Positions 1-7,795 of a stretch of 19,181 bases of DNA are shown in pieces. The translations under genes were made by a program, and so were the position numbers. The notes under the pieces were generated by a model, which searched no databases, was not told where the DNA came from, and worked only from the letters and a program-made list of their open reading frames with translations. Origin of the DNA: Bacteroides_E sp964583185. Its GTDB lineage: Bacteria; Bacteroidota; Bacteroidia; Bacteroidales; Bacteroidaceae. The stretch covers positions 1-19,181 of the forward strand of contig CAZOVL010000053.1 in NCBI GenBank assembly GCA_964583185.1. Reading direction: 5' to 3'. Each line of letters begins with the position of its first letter. Position 1 is the first letter of the stretch.

Positions 1-43
1 CTTTGTTCGGTATCACCGTATTCCTTTTTCTTTCATCTTAAAA

Positions 44-74
44 CTCCACGCGAATCAGCGCGAATCGCGTGGAG
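44..74. repeat. Perfect 10-bp inverted repeat
   Basis: CTCCACGCGA (44-53) is perfectly complementary to TCGCGTGGAG (65-74) around an 11-base loop. The octamer CGCGAATC is also directly repeated 10 bases apart inside it (49-56 and 59-66). No U-tract follows on either strand, so it is not a simple terminator. It lies downstream of the minus-strand fragment genes and upstream of the + strand terminator at 127. Its role is unknown; it could be a cruciform, a recombination or hairpin target, or the end of a structured RNA. Confidence 0.6.
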
Positions 75-126
75 CAGGCAAACTTACAAAACTTCACATT
101 TCAGGCCTTTACGCCTGTATAGGGAT

Positions 127-154
127 CACCCTCACAAGGGTGTTTTTTATTTTT
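127..154 (+). terminator. Rho-independent terminator (+ strand)
   Basis: CACCCT (127-132) pairs with AGGGTG (137-142) across a 4-base loop, and the T-rich tract TTTTTTATTTTT follows directly. The orientation means it ends a + strand transcript that begins left of the window. On the minus strand the same hairpin is preceded, not followed, by the homopolymer, so it would not terminate the minus-strand genes efficiently. Confidence 0.65.
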
Positions 155-287
155 ATCTATAACTGTATTCACTTATTCTTACTAGGTCTCTTTGCAATGC
201 CAGTAGTTGTGCCAACATACTAACTACTTTATTCATACTTTGATGGATGGCTTCCAGTAGCACCTGCTCTCTATCCGTTTCACACAT
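153..287 (-). CDS. Small ORF overlapping the RT-fragment stop (44 aa)
   Basis: This 44-residue ORF starts with an ATG that overlaps the upstream stop codon (ATGTGTGA, positions 287-280), the usual arrangement for translational coupling. The product is predicted to be mostly helical and amphipathic, with many Leu, Gln, Val and Met residues and a basic end (RISEYSYR). It has no signal peptide and no motif I recognise. It is too short for the reverse-transcriptase palm that should follow and does not resemble it. It may be a small coiled-coil protein or an accidental ORF; the overlap is the main argument for it being real. Confidence 0.35.
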   Translation of the reverse strand: MCETDREQVLLEAIHQSMNKVVSMLAQLLALQRDLVRISEYSYR

Positions 288-588
288 AATCCATTCCTAT
301 TAAATCGCGATAAGCCACTTGTAAACCCACCACCAAAGGGGTATGACCTATGGAGGGATAAAACTGCCGGATATCGCTACGGAAAAAATAGGGGTACTGT
401 TTTTTGTACCGTTGGATGTAGCGGATAATGGTGTCCTGCTTAAAGCCCACTAAATGGTGCCCGGGCAAACGCCGCGCCAGTTTCGCCTTGAAATCTACAC
501 GCAGGCTTTGAGCCAATGCCCGCTCATCCAAACCCGTGGGGGTGGTGTAGTAGGGAAGGGGACGTATGGTGGGTCGTATGGGTTTCAT
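280..588 (-). CDS. Reverse-transcriptase-like protein, truncated (102 aa)
   Basis: This reads as a piece of an RNA-directed DNA polymerase. Residues 20-36 (LDERALAQSLR...) and 43-58 (GHHLVGFKQDTI...) resemble the finger-domain motifs before the palm. Residues 68-80, with core SDIRQFYPSI, look like motif A, where Asp72 would be the first catalytic metal ligand. The ORF stops at residue 102, so motif B, the YxDD motif C and the thumb are absent. Family members are normally 300 residues or longer, so this cannot be an active polymerase unless the rest is supplied elsewhere. The ATG at 588 is the first in frame, and no clear ribosome-binding site is visible. It lies downstream of the lectin-tipped fimbrial gene on the same strand, which recalls diversity-generating retroelements. 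It could equally be a remnant of a retron, a group II-type element or another RT. Confidence refers to the RT-fragment reading. Confidence 0.6.
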   Translation of the reverse strand: MKPIRPTIRPLPYYTTPTGLDERALAQSLRVDFKAKLARRLPGHHLVGFKQDTIIRYIQRYKKQYPYFFRSDIRQFYPSIGHTPLVVGLQVAYRDLIGMDYV

Positions 589-646
589 CTCTAGGGTTTA
601 TGTTGTTTTACTCATTAAAAAAAATTAACGCTTTTGTTTTTTGTGC

Positions 647-672
647 TCTGCCGGCCGTTCAAAGCCGGCAGA
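647..672. repeat. Perfect 9-bp inverted repeat (hairpin 1 of 3)
   Basis: TCTGCCGGC (647-655) pairs with GCCGGCAGA (664-672) around an 8-base loop. No U-tract follows on either strand. It is the copy nearest the RT-like fragment in a group of three hairpins between that fragment and the fimbrial tip gene. Confidence 0.6.
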
Positions 673-677
673 ACTAA

Positions 678-703
678 CTTACCTACTGCTTAGGGTAGGT
701 AAG
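678..703. repeat. Perfect 9-bp inverted repeat (hairpin 2 of 3)
   Basis: CTTACCTAC (678-686) pairs with GTAGGTAAG (695-703). The loop is 8 bases, the same geometry as the hairpin 5 bases away at 647-672 although the sequence differs. Two adjacent stem-loops of identical size suggest a structured RNA or a protein-binding pair rather than chance. Confidence 0.55.
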
Positions 704-865
704 AGGTAAGAAGGTCTGTGTAAGGTACTTAAGCCTCCTTTTTGTGTGTGGTAGGGAGTGGCTCTTGGGGTTTTTTGCTTTCCCTCTTGGGCTACATTTT
801 CTCCCTTGGTGTTCATTGTCAGTACTTTAACTCCTTCTTGTTTCTTTCCCCTTGCTTTTTGTGTT

Positions 866-892
866 CCTAGGGTAGAGCCCCTCTACCCTAGG
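866..892. repeat. Perfect 12-bp inverted repeat downstream of tip gene
   Basis: CCTAGGGTAGAG (866-877) pairs with CTCTACCCTAGG (881-892) across a 3-base loop, about 65 bases beyond the tip-gene stop. It is the strongest stem in the 589-957 gap. It lacks a U-tract in the minus direction, so it may stabilise the mRNA 3' end rather than terminate. DNA hairpins just after a variable gene are also known from diversity-generating retroelements. Apart from the three inverted repeats I see no gene or other element in the 589-957 gap, which is T-rich on the + strand. Confidence 0.6.
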
Positions 893-957
893 GTGGGGTG
901 TCCATAACTTTGCCATGACAGCAAGTTTTTTATTTTTGCGTTGGCGTGGCTATTGAG

Positions 958-3831
958 TTATTTTCGTACGCAGCGGATCTGCAGCGGCCCGGTGTTTAGT
1001 CGATCGCCATTGATATATACAACCGTGGCGATATGCCATTGTCCCCAATCACCTGTAATGCCCCATGTTCGTTCTTGATAATATGCTGTGCCAGCGCCAT
1101 GGCTATCCAAGGATGTGTTCCATTTCAACACGGCAGCCTTATGTCCATAGGTTTGTACGCCGCTTGCGGAATGTATCCATACTATGGCGAGCACGTGCCC
1201 CTCAACCGTTTGATCCGTCGGATCGGTGTCGAGCGGTATGTATGTTCCAATGTTACCTGCATTATCCCCACCCTGTAGCCCTGTTGTGTTGTTGGGTTGA
1301 TTTGACCATGGAACGCCCTTCGTACCATGTGCAAGGTTCCCTCCGGTGTTCATTCTGAAAGTTCTAACGGGGTTACTTGACAAAGGCACGTATAGTACAA
1401 AAGGCGTTTTGTGTTCGGGTTCAAGCGTTTCGTTGGTGTTGCTCGATATTATCACGTGCTTTTTAATGTACTCCGCGTCGGCCACAGTTGGCAGTGCGAA
1501 GCCTCTTGGGCAATGGTTTCTGAAGTCGGTATTATAATTTTTTTCCAGAGAGTATTTTCCTCTCGCATATTTATAATTACCAGGCTCAGAGCTGGCGAAG
1601 CCTTTCGTATAGTACCCGTCTTTGACGGTCATTCCTATCGTGGCTCCCAGTTCACGATCCAGCCACATCTTCCCATTCATATTAAATGTGCCGTAGTAGT
1701 ATATTTTATTGTCGTCTGGGAGCGTGCCCAACACCCCGGTCTGGTGCGTAATAAATTCGGCTTTGTCGCCATCTTCATATTCTATGGTAAACCCACCACT
1801 CCAGCCGGCACCCACATCTCCTGCCGGAAGTATTTCAATCGTTTTTTGGGTGGCGGCATCGCCTGTGTCACTCATTTTACTAAACACCAGTCCTTGTCCC
1901 GCATAACCCACCGGCACAATTTTCCAGGCTTGTGACGATTGAATCTCCAAGTGATATTTAATGGCTTGGTGCTCGGCAATGGCAAAGTGCAGGTGGTTTT
2001 TACCGCTCTGTCCGTCGGGCAAGCCCACGATGTTGTTGTAAATTGAGGCCACAATGCCTTTCTCTTCATAAGTTCCGCTGTTGTTTAGTTCCAACATCAC
2101 CACCTTCAGTTGGCGCTCAAACGGGTCGGTGGGTGACGTCAAACTCTGAATCACGTGGGCCTGTGCCGAGGCAATCAGGCTACCTTGTTTCACCACAAAC
2201 TTGAGGTCGGCCTTGCGTAGAATGGATGAGGTGTTATTGGCTGCCGTTACGTTAAAGTAATACAATCCCGCTGCAGCATCATCGGGCGTGGCACCATTTG
2301 TCAGGGTCAGCCATCCGGTGTTACTCCCCTCGTAAAGCACCGAGTGCTTGATATCGCTGCGGCTCACTCCGGTAAAATTGCCTTGCAGGTTCACACAAAT
2401 CTCTTTGGTGTCGCCCGCCATCATAAACCACAGGTCGCTGGGTTGCAATTTGATGCCCCCTATTTGCGAGGTTGGGTTTAGCTGGGTCAGCTTCACCGGT
2501 AGGTTAATGGTTCCCCAGCTTACGGTTGCAGTTGCTTCGCGGTCGGCCGTCGTTTCATTGTCGGCAATAGCCTTCACGATGATGTATCTATCGGCAGGAC
2601 TAGCTACCTTGCTCGACTCAAAGAACGTAGCATCCGCACCAGCCGGTGCCCCCACCGTCCAGCTTCCGCTGATGGGGTTGCTAGCCGAAAGGATGGTAAA
2701 TACTTCAAGCTGTACTTCCTGGTTTCCCTTATCACTGAAAATCACGTTCCGTTGCGATACCGCCAGTCCGTTACCGTGCTCATCAAAGATGTAAGTACCT
2801 AAAAAATCATCGTCCCACTCGTTGATGGTGTAATCCATCTTCAGTTGGGTTTTATCGTACGCTTCACCCGGATCGGTCTCGCCCGCATCGGTCACGTTGG
2901 TGATGTTGATGGTATAGGCTCCATTGGCACGTACATTCTGTGCCCCCGTAGGAGAAGATACATTCACGCGGTAATACGTCGTCGTGGCACTGCCGTTGTA
3001 TTTTCCACCAATAATCAGACACGTGGTTTCGTGGTCTTGTATCGTGGGAACCATTACGTGGTTCGGCATCGCATAGAGCTTAGCCAGGATGCTGGTGGCC
3101 CCATTGGCTTTCACCACTTGTTGGTCGTAGTTTAGAAAATTAGCATCACTCACAAAGGTTCCCCCTTCGTCCAGCATATGCCCGCGTGCACGCGCATTCC
3201 ATACCTGTGCCGACTCCAATATAAACTGAGTAGTTGAATTGTTTACCAGGTCAATACGTGCCACCCGGCGCTTAAACGTAATGCTGGCCACGTTGGTGTT
3301 GGCCGCTTTGGTAAACGAGGACGACATAGGCAGTGGTGCCTTAATTCCGGTCTTATCCACGTAGTAAGCCTTTAAGTATGCCTTCGCATCCGCAAAGCTT
3401 TTCGTTGCCACCTTGTTATCAAAGAAATCAGCCACACTGTTCTCACCATCCAAGAAAGCATAACGGTCAAAGTTGGCTAAAAATATCAGTTGCCACTCAT
3501 CGTCCACACTCTCACCGTCAGGCAGGGTAACACGGGCATTGCCTGTGGCCGTGTTTTGCGACACCCCCGTGCGGGTGTACCCCACATATGTATTGGCAGC
3601 GGCGTGCGAAGCCGCACGGAAAAAGAGCGTGTACACTTCGCCCACCTCTCGTTCGTGCTGTTCCGCAGGTTTTGCATAGGTTTCTATTTCCTCCGCACCG
3701 TCAATGCGGTAGTTCAAAGACAAACTACCGTCCTTAGGGATGTGCGGGGTCTCATTCTCGTCCACGCAGGAGGTCAGTCCCGGTAGAAGGCTTAGCATCA
3801 AGGCTAAGGTCAAGTAATAAATTCTTTTCAT
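958..3831 (-). CDS. Large fimbrial tip-like adhesin lipoprotein with C-terminal FISUMP/lectin-like domain
   Basis: I place the start at the ATG at 3831 because it opens a lipoprotein signal (MKRIYYLTLALMLSLLPGLTSC, Cys22). The longer reading from 4011 adds 60 residues that overlap the upstream gene and fit no signal. The product has 957 residues. Residues about 35-345 look like a fimbrillin module, with FKRRVARIDL at 186-195 matching the conserved R-x-x-A-R strand and YTINEWDDD closing it. Residues about 355-455 and 460-565 look like two BACON/Ig-like beta modules. Residues about 706-957 resemble the FISUMP/C-type-lectin-like fold: WLDRELGAT (723-731), CPRGFALPT (774-782) and the ending IRCVRK. 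It is the last gene of the pilus operon, 67 bases after its neighbour, where tip adhesins sit. Lipidation, outer-membrane transport and assembly at the pilus tip are inferred from the family. The lectin-like end is the domain type often diversified by retroelements. Confidence 0.8.
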   Translation of the reverse strand: MKRIYYLTLALMLSLLPGLTSCVDENETPHIPKDGSLSLNYRIDGAEEIETYAKPAEQHEREVGEVYTLFFRAASHAAANTYVGYTRTGVSQNTATGNARVTLPDGESVDDEWQLIFLANFDRYAFLDGENSVADFFDNKVATKSFADAKAYLKAYYVDKTGIKAPLPMSSSFTKAANTNVASITFKRRVARIDLVNNSTTQFILESAQVWNARARGHMLDEGGTFVSDANFLNYDQQVVKANGATSILAKLYAMPNHVMVPTIQDHETTCLIIGGKYNGSATTTYYRVNVSSPTGAQNVRANGAYTINITNVTDAGETDPGEAYDKTQLKMDYTINEWDDDFLGTYIFDEHGNGLAVSQRNVIFSDKGNQEVQLEVFTILSASNPISGSWTVGAPAGADATFFESSKVASPADRYIIVKAIADNETTADREATATVSWGTINLPVKLTQLNPTSQIGGIKLQPSDLWFMMAGDTKEICVNLQGNFTGVSRSDIKHSVLYEGSNTGWLTLTNGATPDDAAAGLYYFNVTAANNTSSILRKADLKFVVKQGSLIASAQAHVIQSLTSPTDPFERQLKVVMLELNNSGTYEEKGIVASIYNNIVGLPDGQSGKNHLHFAIAEHQAIKYHLEIQSSQAWKIVPVGYAGQGLVFSKMSDTGDAATQKTIEILPAGDVGAGWSGGFTIEYEDGDKAEFITHQTGVLGTLPDDNKIYYYGTFNMNGKMWLDRELGATIGMTVKDGYYTKGFASSEPGNYKYARGKYSLEKNYNTDFRNHCPRGFALPTVADAEYIKKHVIISSNTNETLEPEHKTPFVLYVPLSSNPVRTFRMNTGGNLAHGTKGVPWSNQPNNTTGLQGGDNAGNIGTYIPLDTDPTDQTVEGHVLAIVWIHSASGVQTYGHKAAVLKWNTSLDSHGAGTAYYQERTWGITGDWGQWHIATVVYINGDRLNTGPLQIRCVRK

Positions 3832-3898
3832 GAGATTTTCTTTTTTTATATTTATTCTTATTGTTATTCTTCTTCTTTGGTTAGGCGTTCCGTTGAGG

Positions 3899-5014
3899 TT
3901 AGCCCGGTATCTCCCAGTTGTATTGGGGCTCGTCATCCCAGTCGGTAAATTGCATATTGGTATCGTCCGTGCCGGGCACTTTATTCCACGTTTCGTCATC
4001 CCATTCATCAATGGTATAATCTATTTTAATCATAGTGGGGAATACCGTTGCCCTAATTTGGTACGTAAAGTTGCGTAGGACATGGTCAAATAGCTCCCCT
4101 TGCGTGTTCGTTACACGTATCGGTACATTGTATATATTTGGGGTTCCGTTATTGTCCAATACCAACTGAATCACGGTTCGGTTGGGGTTGGGCGGATCAT
4201 TCTTTCCGGTGAGGTGTTCAAAGAGGTAGCGAGGTTTCATTTTGAGGGTATCGGTAGTCGCCGACCCCACCAAGGCATTGCTGAAGTTTTCTATCTCCAA
4301 ATCCTCTAGTAACCCCGATGTAATAACCAAAGGCGTTTCGTTGGCCGTGAGGTAACTCTCTTTGGGTGTGTTTTTTACTTGCATACTCACCAGTTTCACC
4401 ACATTGGGGTTTTGCAGGTCTTTAATGACGTGCATCTCCGCCCTAGCTACGGCACGATATAACGCAATAGCTATCGGTGCATTGCCGGTGGCATCAATGT
4501 TTTTTTCCTCCGACACCGAGGCAAAAGGCAAGTTGCCCCCTGCGGCCGTATTGAAGGTGAAGTGCTCCGTTTTTTGAATTACTTTTCTTAGCTCGTGCAA
4601 GCTGCCCACGGCATCTAGTTTGGCGGTGAGAGCGGCCGGCTCATTGCCAATGACGGCAAATATTTTTTTCCCCGTAAGTACAGTCATCTGTAGGGTGTAC
4701 GGAACACCTGCTAATCCGGCCGGATTGGTTTCACGCTTCATTTTATCCTTGTAGCCGTTGGCGTGGAAGGCATAGACCCGTAAAGAGGTCACTTTGCGTT
4801 CGGCTTCCGTTCCGTTCTCTTTTCCATCTTTCAGACCAAAGCGTACACTCAGGTCAATGTTAACATTCTCGCCTTGTATGTTGGGGTCGTTTGGCATCGA
4901 ACTGTCGTTGCAAGCCAGTAGAGCCAGTAACAGTACTGTAAGCAGCCAGGCAGGTAGCGAGCGCTTTGTACCTTTCGTAGGGAAAGGGTGGGGTATATAG
5001 TTTCTTTTTTTCAT
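3899..5014 (-). CDS. Fimbrillin-family lipoprotein (accessory pilus subunit)
   Basis: The 371-residue product begins at the ATG at 5014. An upstream in-frame ATG at 5065 would overlap the preceding gene and spoil the signal peptide. The start lies 5 bases after the upstream TGA, so the two genes are probably translationally coupled. Residues 1-35 are a lipoprotein signal with an unusually long basic n-region and the lipobox LLAC (Cys35). The mature part follows the FimA/Mfa1 plan of an N-terminal beta domain with a V-x-S-L-R-V-Y-A strand (about residues 75-82), an A-V-A-R-A-E strand in mid-protein, and a C-terminal DYTIDEWDDE segment that appears again in the tip protein (DYTINEWDDD). The position after the anchor gene matches the accessory subunits of Porphyromonas-type short fimbriae (Mfa3/Mfa4). 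An adaptor between shaft and tip is the likeliest role, inferred from position. I cannot assign an exact orthologue. Confidence 0.75.
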   Translation of the reverse strand: MKKRNYIPHPFPTKGTKRSLPAWLLTVLLLALLACNDSSMPNDPNIQGENVNIDLSVRFGLKDGKENGTEAERKVTSLRVYAFHANGYKDKMKRETNPAGLAGVPYTLQMTVLTGKKIFAVIGNEPAALTAKLDAVGSLHELRKVIQKTEHFTFNTAAGGNLPFASVSEEKNIDATGNAPIAIALYRAVARAEMHVIKDLQNPNVVKLVSMQVKNTPKESYLTANETPLVITSGLLEDLEIENFSNALVGSATTDTLKMKPRYLFEHLTGKNDPPNPNRTVIQLVLDNNGTPNIYNVPIRVTNTQGELFDHVLRNFTYQIRATVFPTMIKIDYTIDEWDDETWNKVPGTDDTNMQFTDWDDEPQYNWEIPG

Positions 5015-5019
5015 AGCGT

Positions 5020-5958
5020 TCAACCTTGAGGGGATATTTGTGTATTCTCTTCCGTTGCATTCCAACCATCTACGGTAACGGTAAACTGTCCGCTGGTTTG
5101 ATCAAAAGTCAGCCGAAGGGTATAGTGGTGTTTTCTGGATAAATCCAAGGACGTTCCACTGTTGTTAGCTGCTGTGCGTAGCAGTTGCAGTAACGATTCG
5201 CTGTATAGCCGGGTGTCTCCCCAACGGTAAACATTAAATTGCACGGCACTACTCTCTTCTATACGCAGGGTGCGTAGTAAGGCCTTTTGCTCAGTACCCG
5301 CCGGTACGGTGTATAGGCTGTACTCAAAATTTGCGGTGTTCAGCGGTTGGTTCCGAAAGTCGTATCCGTTGTGGTCGGCTTCAATCACTACCCGTAAGGG
5401 CTCCCCTGCAACAGGTGCCACCGCAATCTGTACATCAAAGGTGTAGGTGTTCTGTACCGTAGGAATGGGAACTTCCTGTGTGCTGTATTCGGGCACTTCA
5501 ACAGCCAGCTGCTCTCCGTGGAACAGGTGGGGAAGGGTGTGCTCTATGCGGTTATTGGTTATTTGCTGAACAAAGAGCTTGGCCTCTGCCAGCGCAGTAA
5601 CGCCCGGTTCAAAGTTCAGGGGAACTGTGGCATAATCGCGGTTGGAACTGTTTCCCCAGGCAATGAAACTATACGTGCCCGGTGGCAGCGACAGCTGCAT
5701 ACGGTAGTTGGGGTCGGATAGGTTGGGCTGTTCCCGGTACACTTCCCGGTAGATACCTGCTTCATCGAACACATAGACATCCAGGGTCTCCACATCGGTC
5801 ATTTGCATATCGTTGCCATCTGCAGGGCTGGGGTGAAACCGCAGTTGCAGATTGCCCCAAAATGGAGGACAAACCGAGTAGTCGTCCGACATGCAGCCCG
5901 GCAAGAGCGCCACGACTAGCAGGAGCAGGACAAGCTGATATAACTTTTTCAATTTCAT
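5020..5958 (-). CDS. Mfa2/FimB-like fimbrial anchor lipoprotein
   Basis: The 312-residue product has a lipoprotein signal ending LLPGC (Cys22) followed by DDYSVCPP (residues 25-32), the hallmark of the FimB/Mfa2 family. The strand ETLDVYVFDEAGIY and the LPPGTYSFIAWGN segment are typical of its first beta domain. In Porphyromonas gingivalis such proteins sit in the outer membrane, anchor the fimbria and limit its length. The same role is likely here. It is the first gene after the terminator that follows the major subunit gene, so its expression probably depends on readthrough; I see no TAnnTTTG box in the 5959-6263 leader. The gene ends in TGA, which shows that TGA acts as a normal stop in this genome. 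Confidence 0.85.
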   Translation of the reverse strand: MKLKKLYQLVLLLLVVALLPGCMSDDYSVCPPFWGNLQLRFHPSPADGNDMQMTDVETLDVYVFDEAGIYREVYREQPNLSDPNYRMQLSLPPGTYSFIAWGNSSNRDYATVPLNFEPGVTALAEAKLFVQQITNNRIEHTLPHLFHGEQLAVEVPEYSTQEVPIPTVQNTYTFDVQIAVAPVAGEPLRVVIEADHNGYDFRNQPLNTANFEYSLYTVPAGTEQKALLRTLRIEESSAVQFNVYRWGDTRLYSESLLQLLRTAANNSGTSLDLSRKHHYTLRLTFDQTSGQFTVTVDGWNATEENTQISPQG

Positions 5959-6263
5959 CTATTCACTGTTTTTAAGTTTCTTTCTTCACCTGGCTGTTTC
6001 TCTATTGATTGGTGTTTTTTTTGCTTACAGCACATTGTGTTTCTTCTTTGGTTTACTCTTTTTCCTGTCCCTTGTTACCAAAGGACGGTCTATCTTTTTT
6101 TTTTGTGTGTTTGTGTGCTTGGTTTGTTTGTAAATCAAAGACACGGTGTTTTTGGAGGTGTGTTTGCAAAAAACGGTTCAATACGTTGCACTTACTTATT
6201 ACATCACGAGGAGCCTAAGGAGTTGCTCGTTGTGTTGTTTATTTGTACGAAAAGGGCAATGGG

Positions 6264-6302
6264 AAAAAAAGATACAGGGGAAGGACAAGCCTTCCCTTGT
6301 AT
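6264..6302 (-). terminator. Rho-independent terminator / attenuator after major fimbrillin
   Basis: Read on the minus strand, a 13-position stem with one mismatch (6302-6290 with 6284-6272) and a 5-base loop is followed by CTTTTTTT (6271-6264). It lies 22 bases past the major-subunit stop and about 300 bases before the anchor gene. No other gene or clear promoter is visible in the gap 5959-6324, which is strongly pyrimidine-rich on the + strand. It would make abundant major subunit and let a minority of transcripts continue into the anchor, accessory and tip genes. Confidence 0.8.
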
Positions 6303-6324
6303 GCTTTCAGTTGTTAAACCGTTG

Positions 6325-7632
6325 TTATTGAGGAGTTAATTCCACATTCTCAACTTCTAAGTTCCATGGTGCAACCTCAATGGTTACATCAATGTTTGTT
6401 TGAACACCTACAGGGTCAGTTGGATCTTTCGGACCGGGAGCTGTGTCACCTAACCCGTTGATTTTATCCACCTTGATTTGGAAGAAATCGTTACGTAGCA
6501 CTTGGTAAGCACCTTGTAGGTTAGGATATACCGTGTAGTAACATACGCCGTCTGTGTATTCCAAAACTTCAGTTGCTGGGGGAAGATTGTCGGTTACATA
6601 TTGGTCAGCTAATGCTTGTGAATCAAAATAAAGATTGCCTTCTGTTGTTTTGATACAGTAGAATGTGGCTATACCTGCTGTGTTGTTTTTTTCTGCCCAA
6701 GAGCCACTGGCATTATCCCATACTTTTTCAGGAAGGAATTCCGCTTTCACACTCACATACGTCAAGTCACCCGAAATAGGGCTTTCTGTTGTGTTTTCAG
6801 GAACATATTTACCTATTAGATCCGCAGCAGTTAGTGCAGCACCATTCAATGCAATGTGGTCAGCTAGCGCAGGTTTCAAATCTGTTAAACCTGTACCTGG
6901 TGTACCAATTACGTTTACGTGGTTAGGGTCTTGAACTACACCACCTACAATTTTTTGAGCAGCGTAAGTTACGGTATTGATTTGTCCGGCCGAGAAACCC
7001 AGATTAGAGAAATCACCTCCGTCAATATTTGTAACTGGTAAACCGGCAGTCTCTTGTACAGCCAATTTAGCAGCCCAACGTTTTACGGTTACTTTTACCT
7101 CATTACTTGCAGGAATCGGGTCTGCTGATGTGGCATCCCATTCAGCAAAAGTTGCATCAGATACATCACTTGCCATAACAAACGCGTTGTCTGTAGCGAT
7201 GTCACCTACTGTAACAGCGTGCGCAATGCTGGTTAGTTTAGCTACTGTATTCAAATCACTCGCAGCAATAGCTGAAGGAAGGTTAACTATGATATATACC
7301 TTTTTAGCACCGGTAGTAGTCTGCATTGTTCCGGCTTCCCAAACGCCCGAACCTGCAGCAGTTTCTGTAGCACCTGTGAATTGCTTTGAGTCTTTAAGGA
7401 AGCCATTGGTGTCGTAAATAAATACGTCAATGGTATTTACTTTAGACTCAGCCACTGTACCGGCCTGATCTACACCGTAGGTTTTAGGTGCGGTAAACTT
7501 AATGGTAGCATACGTGCTTTTTCCTTCTTCTACCGGATTCTCACCACCGGTTACGTCGTCGTTTGAACAGCTAGTGAACCCTAATATCAGGGCAGTAGCC
7601 ATTAACATTACATACTTAAAATTTTTCTTCAT
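6325..7632 (-). CDS. Mfa1/FimA-type major fimbrial subunit
   Basis: The 435-residue lipoprotein precursor has a signal peptide ending GFTSC (Cys22) and an acidic stretch after the cysteine. The VNTIDVFIYDTNGF strand of the N-terminal fimbrillin domain follows, and KVTVKRWAAKLAVQ gives the conserved R-x-A-A-K strand. The C-terminus is VEVAPWNL...VELTPQ; the V-A-P-W-N motif and the final strand mark the Mfa1-type major subunit, whose end strand is used in donor-strand polymerisation. By family knowledge the protein is lipidated, exported to the cell surface, trimmed by a protease and polymerised into the shaft. It lies 163 bases downstream of the DUF3868/OmpA gene with no promoter-like box in that gap. 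The terminator directly behind the gene fits a product needed in excess. An exact orthologue cannot be named from sequence reading alone. Confidence 0.85.
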   Translation of the reverse strand: MKKNFKYVMLMATALILGFTSCSNDDVTGGENPVEEGKSTYATIKFTAPKTYGVDQAGTVAESKVNTIDVFIYDTNGFLKDSKQFTGATETAAGSGVWEAGTMQTTTGAKKVYIIVNLPSAIAASDLNTVAKLTSIAHAVTVGDIATDNAFVMASDVSDATFAEWDATSADPIPASNEVKVTVKRWAAKLAVQETAGLPVTNIDGGDFSNLGFSAGQINTVTYAAQKIVGGVVQDPNHVNVIGTPGTGLTDLKPALADHIALNGAALTAADLIGKYVPENTTESPISGDLTYVSVKAEFLPEKVWDNASGSWAEKNNTAGIATFYCIKTTEGNLYFDSQALADQYVTDNLPPATEVLEYTDGVCYYTVYPNLQGAYQVLRNDFFQIKVDKINGLGDTAPGPKDPTDPVGVQTNIDVTIEVAPWNLEVENVELTPQ

Positions 7633-7795
7633 TTTTTTAATTTTTAATTAGTTAAATAGAAATTTTTTTAATTCTTACCTGGTTGAAATTTTACTTGTTT
7701 CGTTTCAATCTTTAATTTTTTTACTTGTTTTCTTTTTTTTATAATTCCACTTATCTTTTGTTTATGAATAGGTCTGTTTGTGCATTGTTTTAACC

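Noticed and set aside
1..957. Template repeat for a diversity-generating retroelement
   Set aside because: I looked for a copy of the tip-gene 3' end (for example GCAGCGGATCTGCAGCGGCC on the + strand) and found none in this part of the window.
3832..4011. 60-residue N-terminal extension of the tip gene
   Set aside because: It overlaps the upstream gene, has no signal character, and hides a good lipoprotein signal starting at 3831.
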